DNA of 12,373 nt from Sedimenticola sp. (GTDB taxonomy: Bacteria; Pseudomonadota; Gammaproteobacteria; Chromatiales; Chromatiaceae): NCBI GenBank assembly GCA_030590525.1, contig JAUUYI010000027.1:1-12373 (forward strand). Direction: 5' to 3'. The notes under the pieces were generated by a model. It was given only the letters and a program-made list of their open reading frames with translations. It did not search any database and was not told the origin of the DNA. Made by a program: the position numbers and the translations under genes. Position 1 is the stretch's first letter. Every line of letters begins with the position of its first letter. Below, piece by piece: positions 6,753 through 12,373 of this stretch.

Positions 6753-9032
6753 ATGATTTGGCTGCTAATGCGCAGGATATCAGCACGGATTCTATTCTCG
6801 CACAGCCTCCTAGATCCAAGGTCGATCACTAAAATCTTGAACAATCCAGAAATCGCTCTGAAGAATTATTGCCTGTTAGCACTGCTGGCGGTGATGGCTC
6901 TTGCTGGCTGCGAGAATCTGATGCCGAAAGACGGCAAAGAGGCAGAAAAGGTTACCGTGGCCAGCGTCTCCGAGATGGTGTACTTCAGTGACGTAGACGG
7001 TAAGGTGGGGCCTCAGCCGGCAATGGGTGTATCCGGAGAAGAGGTATCACCGGGGGGGACGACAGAAGCGGACAGTGAAGCCGAACGGCCTGACATTTTC
7101 CCCGGCACCGGCCGTTTCGTAAAACCAGGCAAGACGAAACAACCCCCACCAATAGCCACCGGGGCCGGTGATATCTCCCTCAACTTCGAAAATACCGATA
7201 TCCGGGAGGTGGTAAAGATCATTCTGGGTGACGTGCTGAAGGTGAATTATATCCTGGACCCGGGAGTCAGGGGTGGCGTTACCATGCAGACGGGTCGCCC
7301 CCTCTCCCGGGACACGCTCCTGCCGACCCTGGAGACCCTGCTGCGGATGAATGGGGCCGCGATGGTAGTCTCCGAAGGCTCTTACCTGGTGGTGCCGGTA
7401 GCCAAGGCGATACGGGGAACCCAGGTACCCCAATTGGCCGATGCCGCAACCCCGCTCCCTTCGGGGTATAGCGTCAAGGTTGTGCCACTGAAATACATTT
7501 CGGCCGAAGAGATGCAACAGATCCTGCAACCGCTGGTGACAGAAGGTAGCATCATTCGGATCGATAGCCTGCGAAATCTGATTCTCATTGCCGGCAGCGG
7601 TGTAGAGCTCAGTTATATTCTCGAAACTGTGCGAACATTCGATGTCGACTGGCTCGCCGGACTCTCGGTTGGTTTTTTCGAGCTCAAGTACAGCAAGACA
7701 GAGGAGGTAATGAAGGATCTGAACAGCATCCTGGGTGCCGTCAATGACCGGGCGGGAGGGGTTGGCGATCTGGTGCGGGTTCTACCTATCGAGGGGGTCA
7801 ACGGCCTGCTGGTGGTGACACCGAGGCCCGAGTATCTGGAACGAGTCGCCAAGTGGATCGAACGCATCGACAGAATCGGCGGAGCCGGTGGGGCGGAGAA
7901 GCGCTTCCATGTCTACCCTGTACGCAACGGTGATGCAAAGAATCTGGCCGAACTGCTGAATGAGCTTTACACCACAGGTGAAGTAGAGGTGAGAAAGAGC
8001 GCCGCGCTGGCCCCGGGACTGCAACCGAGGCGGCTGAAGAGCAGTGTATCCAAAGGTATTGTCCATGTGGATGGAGGTACAACCGAGGCGCTGGCGGCCG
8101 TGTCTGAATCAATTGGTCGCCCTAGCTCCAGTGTGCGCATCGTGGCCGATGACGTAAACAACAACCTGCTCATTATGGCAACCGCGCGGGACTACGAAAA
8201 AATCAAGGCCATATTGAAGGATCTGGATGTCGTGCCCCTGCAGGTGCATATTGAGGCGACTATTGTTGAGATCCTGCTGAGTGATGAACTGGAATATGGT
8301 GTCCAGTGGTTCTTCAAAAACAACCTGAACGGGGGGTACAAAGGAGAAGGAGTGCTCGATGGGGCGATCGACGATTCAGACAGCTCGGGGCTGGGCAGCC
8401 TTTTCCCCGGGTTCAGCTGGAGCCTTATAGACAGTGCAAACAATATTCGCTTCATTCTCAACGCCTTTGCCGGCAATGCCCGGGTCAATGTATTGTCCGC
8501 CCCTTCGGTCATGGTGCTGGACAACCATGAGGCCAAGCTACAGGTCGGCGACCAAGTGCCAATCGCCACCCAGCAGCAGCAATCTGTCGAGGGGCTGTCC
8601 ACGGTGGTCAATTCGATCGAGTATCGGGACACGGGTATCACCCTGACGGTGAGACCCAAGGTCAACCCAGGTGGTCTGGTGACCATGGAGATCGTGCAGG
8701 AGGTGAGTCAGGCGGTGGAAACCGAGTCCTCGACGCTCGACTCGCCCACCATCCAGACCCGGAACATCTCCAGTACCGTAGCCGTGCAGAGTGGCCAGGG
8801 TGTGATCCTGGGTGGTTTGATCCGCACCGAGATTCAGGGAAGCAAAGGTGGTATCCCCGGTCTGCATGAGATCCCGGGTATCGGGGCGATGTTTGGAGAG
8901 ACCGCGAGTAAAACCAAACGGACAGAACTCGTTGTCGTATTGACACCGAGGGTTATCGCCAACGAACAGGACGCAAAGCAGATCACGGAAGATTTCCGTG
9001 ATAAAATGAAAGGCTTGGAAGGCAGTTTCTGA
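6753..9032 (+). CDS. gspD: Type II secretin GspD, probable lipoprotein
   Basis: GspD forms the outer-membrane channel of the T2SS. Domains in order: N0/STN at about 138-215 (FENTDIREVVKIILGDVLKVNY), N1 to N3 at about 237-490, then the secretin barrel (VHIEATIVEILLSDELEYGVQWF near 498; VNVLSAPSVMVLDNHEAKLQVGDQVPI near 578; ILGGLI and GIPGLHEIPGIGAMF near 685-714; LTPRVI near 730). The protein ends about 25 residues later, with no long S-domain. A lipobox, LAGC, ends at Cys53 of this ORF and is followed by Glu-Asn and an 85-residue disordered linker. ATG 6753 gives 759 residues but puts the signal helix oddly late (37-52). TTG 6837 would give a normal 25-residue lipoprotein signal, so the true start is uncertain. 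I give the longest form. Confidence 0.93.
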   Translation: MIWLLMRRISARILFSHSLLDPRSITKILNNPEIALKNYCLLALLAVMALAGCENLMPKDGKEAEKVTVASVSEMVYFSDVDGKVGPQPAMGVSGEEVSPGGTTEADSEAERPDIFPGTGRFVKPGKTKQPPPIATGAGDISLNFENTDIREVVKIILGDVLKVNYILDPGVRGGVTMQTGRPLSRDTLLPTLETLLRMNGAAMVVSEGSYLVVPVAKAIRGTQVPQLADAATPLPSGYSVKVVPLKYISAEEMQQILQPLVTEGSIIRIDSLRNLILIAGSGVELSYILETVRTFDVDWLAGLSVGFFELKYSKTEEVMKDLNSILGAVNDRAGGVGDLVRVLPIEGVNGLLVVTPRPEYLERVAKWIERIDRIGGAGGAEKRFHVYPVRNGDAKNLAELLNELYTTGEVEVRKSAALAPGLQPRRLKSSVSKGIVHVDGGTTEALAAVSESIGRPSSSVRIVADDVNNNLLIMATARDYEKIKAILKDLDVVPLQVHIEATIVEILLSDELEYGVQWFFKNNLNGGYKGEGVLDGAIDDSDSSGLGSLFPGFSWSLIDSANNIRFILNAFAGNARVNVLSAPSVMVLDNHEAKLQVGDQVPIATQQQQSVEGLSTVVNSIEYRDTGITLTVRPKVNPGGLVTMEIVQEVSQAVETESSTLDSPTIQTRNISSTVAVQSGQGVILGGLIRTEIQGSKGGIPGLHEIPGIGAMFGETASKTKRTELVVVLTPRVIANEQDAKQITEDFRDKMKGLEGSF

Positions 9033-9156
9033 GCCAGTATCAGATCATAGATTCAGATAACCCAACCCCCTGTTTTCGCCAGGCGCCGGGGCATCGCCCG
9101 CCACCATTCTCAAGGCCATTTCGCGCAATTACCCTGAGTCCCACTGGAGAAGAAGA
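9033..9156 (+). other. 124-bp spacer between gspD and the rhodanese gene
   Basis: No clear terminator is visible: GC-rich dyads such as GGCG...CGCC near 9080-9097 are short and lack a T-tract. A good RBS, GGAGA at 9146-9150, sits six bases before the ATG of the next gene. I see no convincing promoter, although a change of transcription unit here would be expected. Confidence 0.35.
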
Positions 9157-10077
9157 ATGAGAAAGCAATTCCTGCAATGGCTGTCTGCTCTGCTGATTAT
9201 CGTACCCTGCATTGCCTGGCCGGAACCGGCTTATCTGGTCGATTCGGATTGGCTCACCGAGCATAAGGAGGGTAATAACCTGATAATCCTTGAGGTGCGT
9301 TATCATCCCCATCGCTACTTCACCATCGGCCATATCCCCGATGCAATACAAGTACAGCGTTTCAAGGATCTTGGCGATAATGGCGCCAACCCATTGATGC
9401 GCTTCCCCTCACAGGAGGCTTTTCAGGCCCGGTTGCGCCAATGGGGCATCAACGACGACTCGACGATCGTTCTGTACGACGATTCCAACACCGCGCTGGC
9501 ATCTCGCCTCTACTTTCTGCTTGAACTCTATGGCTTCAATATGGAACAGGTGAAGGTTCTCAACGGCGGCACCGTTGAGTGGAGCGCCTTCGAGGAGTTG
9601 ACAAAACAGGCAACACCACCGAAAGCACCCGGAAACGTCACACTCAAACCAGCCAACCCGGCCATGTCTGTCGAGTGGACAGACGTCTATGGCGACGTGG
9701 TCTCCCGGCGAGACCCCAACATCATATTGCTTGATGCGCGCCCCCATGATATGTATACCGGAGAGGTGATCAAACACTCGATAATGGGGGGACATATACC
9801 CGGCGCGATCAATATAGTCAGCCTGAATGGAACCAGCGCCCAGAAATGGCGTTCCGATGAAGAGTTGGCTGAATTATATAAGTCCGTTCCCAAAGATAAG
9901 ACCTTCTACGTCTACTGCCACGACGGGTTCCGTATGAGCCTCGCCTACCTGCAGCTCAAGCACCTCGGTATCAAGGATGTTCGACTCTACAATGGTGGCT
10001 GGTCCCACTGGGGAAATCGCCTGACACTCCCTGTGGTTGAGGGTGAAAAACCCTTGAGTGGCGACTACGATCTATGA
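9157..10077 (+). CDS. Periplasmic two-domain rhodanese (sulfurtransferase)
   Basis: This is a tandem rhodanese of the thiosulfate / 3-mercaptopyruvate sulfurtransferase family, transferring sulfane sulfur through a Cys persulfide. The 306 residues begin with a Sec signal (hydrophobic 8-20, likely cut near CIA-WPEP), so it should act in the periplasm. The N-terminal rhodanese domain (about 28-150) has GHIPDAIQV and YDDSNTALASR with Asp where the catalytic Cys would be, so it is structural, as is usual. The C-terminal domain (about 172-295) has LLDARPHDMY, GGHIPGAINI and the active loop CHDGFR with Cys254. The loop differs from the CRxGVRA and CGSGVTA types, so the donor is not predicted. It starts 124 bp after gspD and is 39 bp before the GAPDH gene, suggesting co-transcription with the genes downstream. 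Confidence 0.9.
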   Translation: MRKQFLQWLSALLIIVPCIAWPEPAYLVDSDWLTEHKEGNNLIILEVRYHPHRYFTIGHIPDAIQVQRFKDLGDNGANPLMRFPSQEAFQARLRQWGINDDSTIVLYDDSNTALASRLYFLLELYGFNMEQVKVLNGGTVEWSAFEELTKQATPPKAPGNVTLKPANPAMSVEWTDVYGDVVSRRDPNIILLDARPHDMYTGEVIKHSIMGGHIPGAINIVSLNGTSAQKWRSDEELAELYKSVPKDKTFYVYCHDGFRMSLAYLQLKHLGIKDVRLYNGGWSHWGNRLTLPVVEGEKPLSGDYDL

Positions 10078-10103
10078 TATTCCACATTCAGGGATGTCGT
10101 GAT

Positions 10104-10107
10104 GGAG
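10104..10107 (+). promoter_or_regulatory. RBS deciding the GAPDH start
   Basis: GGAG lies nine bases before ATG 10117. The upstream alternatives GTG 10099 and ATG 10102 would place this site inside the coding region, and neither has a good Shine-Dalgarno. ATG 10117 gives the standard start [12 protein letters not shown]. Confidence 0.6.
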
Positions 10108-10116
10108 AATAATCAA

Positions 10117-11118
10117 ATGGCAATACGTATCGGTATCAACGGCTTCGGCCGCATGGGTCGACTGGGGTTGCGCGCCGGCTGGAATACGCCGGGCTTCGAG
10201 TTTGTCCGCATCAATGAGATCGCCACGGATGCCCATGGCTCCGCATACCTGCTCAAGTTCGATTCGGTGCACGGCACCTGGGATCAGGAGACCGCCGCGG
10301 AAGATGGAAACATGCTCGTCGCCGGCCGATCACTGGCCTATTCCTCGAACATAGCCATCACCGATAGCGATTGGTCAGACTGCGATATCGTCATTGAGGC
10401 TACCGGAAAGCATCACAAGAAGGCTGCCACCCTGAACGGCTATTTCGACCAGGGGGTAAAAAAGGTGATCGTGGCCGCACCGACAGAGGGTGCACTCAAT
10501 ATCGTTTATGGAATCAATGATGATCAATACGATCCGGCTGTACATGACCTGCTGACCGCTGCATCCTGCACCACCAACTGCCTGGCCCCGGTAGTCAAGG
10601 TGATGCACGAAAAGATCGGTATCGTGCACGGCTGCATGACCACCATCCACGACATTACCAACACCCAGACCATCGTCGACAAGGGCCACAAGGATCTGCG
10701 GCGGGCGCGCGCTTGTGGTCAGTCTCTGATCCCCACATCGACCGGATCGGCCAAGGCCATAACCAGGATATTTCCCGAACTGACCGGAAAACTGAATGGC
10801 CATGCGGTGCGTATTCCCCTGCTCAATGCTTCGCTGGTCGATTTTGTTTTCGAGGCGGCCCGCCCGGTCACAGTGGACGAGGTCAACGGATACTTCCAGG
10901 AGGCTGCAGAGGGTGCACTGAAGGGTATTCTGGGTTACGAAGAGCGTCCCCTGGTCTCGGTCGACTATCTGAATGATCCGCGTTCGTCGATCGTCGATGC
11001 ACAGTCGACGATGGTAATCGACGAGACGCAGGTAAAGATCTACGCCTGGTATGACAACGAGTGGGGCTATGTCAATCGGATGATGGAGCTGGTAGCCAGG
11101 GTCGCAAAGGGGCTTTGA
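10117..11118 (+). CDS. ArsJ-associated-type glyceraldehyde-3-phosphate dehydrogenase
   Basis: This GAPDH-fold enzyme has 333 residues, the normal length. The NAD-binding motif is [10 protein letters not shown] (7-15). The catalytic Cys151 lies in ASCTTNC, and His178 acts as the base ([11 protein letters not shown]). Arg232 and TSTGSAKAI (207-215) form phosphate sites, and WYDNEWGY (311-318) closes the domain. [11 protein letters not shown] in place of the glycolytic RVPTPNVSVVD type, and [22 protein letters not shown], match the ArsJ-associated GAPDH family as I remember it. In that family the enzyme makes 1-arseno-3-phosphoglycerate from arsenate, and the MFS protein ArsJ exports it. No arsJ or arsR is in the window, so that role is unproven here; a metabolic role is the alternative. 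The start is set by GGAG at 10104-10107. The gene lies 26 bp before the MBL-fold gene. Confidence 0.88.
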   Translation: MAIRIGINGFGRMGRLGLRAGWNTPGFEFVRINEIATDAHGSAYLLKFDSVHGTWDQETAAEDGNMLVAGRSLAYSSNIAITDSDWSDCDIVIEATGKHHKKAATLNGYFDQGVKKVIVAAPTEGALNIVYGINDDQYDPAVHDLLTAASCTTNCLAPVVKVMHEKIGIVHGCMTTIHDITNTQTIVDKGHKDLRRARACGQSLIPTSTGSAKAITRIFPELTGKLNGHAVRIPLLNASLVDFVFEAARPVTVDEVNGYFQEAAEGALKGILGYEERPLVSVDYLNDPRSSIVDAQSTMVIDETQVKIYAWYDNEWGYVNRMMELVARVAKGL

Positions 11119-11144
11119 GCCTCCAGACAAGGAACTACGACAAA

Positions 11145-12056
11145 ATGAGAAAAACTCTACTGACACTCCTGTTCGCTGTTGCCCCATTGATTCAGGCAGA
11201 GACAGCCCTGGAAGTACAAAGGGTTACTGAGAATGTCTACGCCATTGTCGGCGAACTGGAGCAACGCAACCCGGACAACTATGCCAATAACGCCACCTTC
11301 GGGCTGGTGGTGACCGAAGAAGGGGCATTGCTGATCGATTCAGGTGGCAGTTTCAAGGGCGCCGAACAGCTCGATCGCGCTATACGCACCGTCACTGATA
11401 AACCGGTAAAGATCGTCATCAACAGCGGTGGCCAGGATCACCGCTGGTTAGGCAACAGCTATTTCAAGGCGAGGGGTGCACATGTCATTACATCGAAAGC
11501 TGCCGATGCCGATCACCACGCCCGTACCAGCGACCATTTCAACCGCCTCGATCAGTTATTGGGAAAAGCCCTCGAAGGGACAGAGGAGTCTTATGCAGAC
11601 CAGATCTTCGAGGAGCGTATGGATCTCAAGTTTGGTGGCTTCGACTTCATCCTGATACATGCCGGCCCTGCCCACACAGTGGGCGATATTTTCATTTGGA
11701 TGCCCCGGCAGCGTGTCATGTTCAGCGGCGATATCGTATATACCGAACGAGCCCTGGGCCCGGGCCCCGCCCAGGATTCTGCCAGTTGGATAAAGGTATT
11801 CGAGACGATGATGAGTTATCAGCCGAAATACATCATCCCTGGCCATGGCCATCCGGCAACGCCAGAACAGGCCCGGGCGGATACCTACGACTACCTCAAG
11901 TTCCTGCGCCAGGAAGTTGCCAAGGTGCTGGAGGATGGGGGTGACGCGCAGGATGCCATCGAGATCGATCAGTCCCGCTTCAGCTACCTGAAGGTGCACG
12001 ATCGCATCTCCCGCCGAAATGCTCAGGAAATCTTTAACCAGATGGAGTTCGAGTAA
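11145..12056 (+). CDS. Exported metallo-beta-lactamase-fold protein with a degenerate metal motif
   Basis: This 303-residue protein starts with a Sec signal peptide (MRKTLLTLLFAVAPLIQA, cut before Glu19) and should be periplasmic. The MBL fold is clear: GLVVTEEGALLIDSGGS (53-69), VINSGGQDHRWLGN (91-104), HAGPAHTVGD (172-181), FSGDIVY (193-199) and PGHGHPA (232-238). In typical members the second motif is HxHxDH. Here it is SGGQDH, so both leading His are gone while Asp98, His99, His177, Asp196 and His234/236 remain. It resembles SoxH-like or quinoprotein-linked MBL proteins, but the substrate is unknown. ATG 11145 is chosen because AAGGAA at 11129-11134 precedes it and it begins the signal peptide. 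The in-frame ATG 11061 lies inside the GAPDH gene. Confidence 0.87.
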   Translation: MRKTLLTLLFAVAPLIQAETALEVQRVTENVYAIVGELEQRNPDNYANNATFGLVVTEEGALLIDSGGSFKGAEQLDRAIRTVTDKPVKIVINSGGQDHRWLGNSYFKARGAHVITSKAADADHHARTSDHFNRLDQLLGKALEGTEESYADQIFEERMDLKFGGFDFILIHAGPAHTVGDIFIWMPRQRVMFSGDIVYTERALGPGPAQDSASWIKVFETMMSYQPKYIIPGHGHPATPEQARADTYDYLKFLRQEVAKVLEDGGDAQDAIEIDQSRFSYLKVHDRISRRNAQEIFNQMEFE

Positions 12057-12182
12057 GCCTCCATCCGGTAAGAATAATGGGTCGTGTCACAGAAACTCCG
12101 ATCGACCTCAACGGAACGTTCCCCAGGCAGTCGAGTCGGATTCAGTACCGTGGCTCCTCAATAACCCGGGGCAAACGGGTAG

Positions 12183-12214
12183 GGTGGATCAAGGAGCGCA
12201 GCGACGGATCCACC
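12183..12214 (+). repeat. Palindromic element GGTGGATC/GATCCACC
   Basis: GGTGGATC at 12183-12190 is the exact reverse complement of GATCCACC at 12207-12214, with a 16-base loop AAGGAGCGCAGCGACG. This resembles the TAGGGTGGAT...ATCCACC intergenic repeats that I recall from many gamma- and betaproteobacterial genomes. Recognition is from memory; copy number cannot be seen here. Confidence 0.6.
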
Positions 12215-12237
12215 AACGCGACCTAGCCCTGCCCTTT

Positions 12238-12256
12238 AGGAGCGTTTATGAAATAA
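12238..12256 (+). promoter_or_regulatory. Shine-Dalgarno followed by the mini-ORF ATG-AAA-TAA
   Basis: AGGAG at 12238-12242 is followed, five bases on, by ATG 12248, AAA and TAA (12254-12256). The spacing is ideal for initiation, and the peptide would be Met-Lys only. It sits directly before the long inverted repeat and may be part of that element. Confidence 0.35.
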
Positions 12257-12258
12257 GT

Positions 12259-12373
12259 TGAGCATCTGGCTTGTCTTTTTGCCCGTCTTCTTTGTTGCGT
12301 AAACAGTTGAGTAGTTCGACTACACGCCTGTTTACGCGCCTCGAAGACGAACAAAAATCCGGCGCCATCTGCA
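12259..12373 (+). repeat. Long nested inverted repeat, probable MITE/REP-like element
   Basis: Several pairs share one centre near 12317: GTAGT 12311-12315 with ACTAC 12319-12323 (loop TCG); GCGTAAACAG 12297-12306 with CTGTTTACGC 12328-12337; GTCTTC 12285-12290 with GAAGAC 12343-12348; TTTTTG 12276-12281 with CAAAAA 12352-12357. Outer arms (TGAGCATCTGGC and GGCGCCATCTGCA) match loosely. A U-tract does not follow the stem, so this is not a classic terminator. It may continue past the window. No transposase is present. Confidence 0.75.

Larger units (their letters stand above)
12057..12373 (+). other. Non-coding, structured region after the MBL gene
   Basis: These 317 bases hold no convincing gene. 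The short ORF at 12019-12261 begins inside the MBL gene and has low-complexity content unlike a protein. The stretch contains two inverted-repeat elements and a three-codon ORF, listed separately. The first 110 bases (12057-12165) show nothing recognisable. Confidence 0.7.

Noticed and set aside
7382..8946. Multiple minus-strand ORFs opposite gspD
   Set aside because: They are shadows of a GC-rich coding frame, without RBS or recognisable domains; the plus-strand secretin explains the region.
9075..9100. Possible terminator after gspD
   Set aside because: GC-rich, but the arms are only four to five bases and no T-tract follows.
11061..11144. N-terminal extension of the MBL protein from ATG 11061
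   Set aside because: It lies inside the GAPDH gene and would bury the signal peptide.
11756..11767. 12-bp palindrome GGGCCCGGGCCC in the MBL gene
   Set aside because: It is explained by Gly/Pro codons (ALGPGPAQ) in GC-rich coding sequence, with no sign of a site.
12019..12261. 80-codon ORF at the end of the MBL gene
   Set aside because: It begins inside the MBL gene in another frame and runs over the palindromic repeats; the composition is not protein-like.

Overview
The window is plus-strand only and reads as chromosomal DNA of a gammaproteobacterium, with moderately high GC by eye. The type II secretion (T2SS) genes, the periplasmic rhodanese and the repeat-like palindromes at the right edge suggest a free-living or symbiotic sulfur-oxidising lineage (Chromatiales or Sedimenticola-like). 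That placement is inference from gene style and was not tested by a search.

Positions 1-9032 hold most of a T2SS operon in the order (E)-F-G-H-I-J-K-L-M-N-D, which is the order known from the Xanthomonas xps cluster. The window opens on what is probably the last codons of gspE. It then runs through the inner-membrane platform gene gspF, the major pseudopilin gspG, the minor pseudopilins gspH, gspI, gspJ and gspK, the assembly proteins gspL (PilN-like C-terminus) and gspM (subtype b), a small GspC/XpsN-like HR-domain protein, and the secretin gspD. Most junctions overlap by 1-8 bases (TAATG, GTGA), so translational coupling is likely. The two real gaps are before gspG (164 bp) and before gspD (about 105-190 bp depending on start). 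Together the products would form an ATPase-driven pseudopilus that pushes folded periplasmic proteins through the outer-membrane secretin. The secretin carries its own lipobox, so it may be self-piloting.

Positions 9157-12056 hold three closely spaced genes that look like a second transcription unit: an exported two-domain rhodanese, a GAPDH of the ArsJ-associated type, and an exported metallo-beta-lactamase-fold protein whose HxHxDH motif has lost both leading histidines. No arsJ is in the window. How these three work together is unknown.

Positions 12057-12373 are non-coding and structured. They contain an 8-bp palindrome (GGTGGATC/GATCCACC), a perfect Shine-Dalgarno followed by the three-codon ORF ATG-AAA-TAA, and a roughly 115-bp nested inverted repeat that runs to the window edge and looks like an interspersed (MITE/REP-like) element.

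The points most worth a second look are the G10 tract inside gspJ, the Lys/Arg-rich tandem-repeat tail on the GspC-like protein, the lipobox secretin, the degenerate metal site in the MBL protein, the ArsJ-type GAPDH without ArsJ, and the terminal palindromic element.
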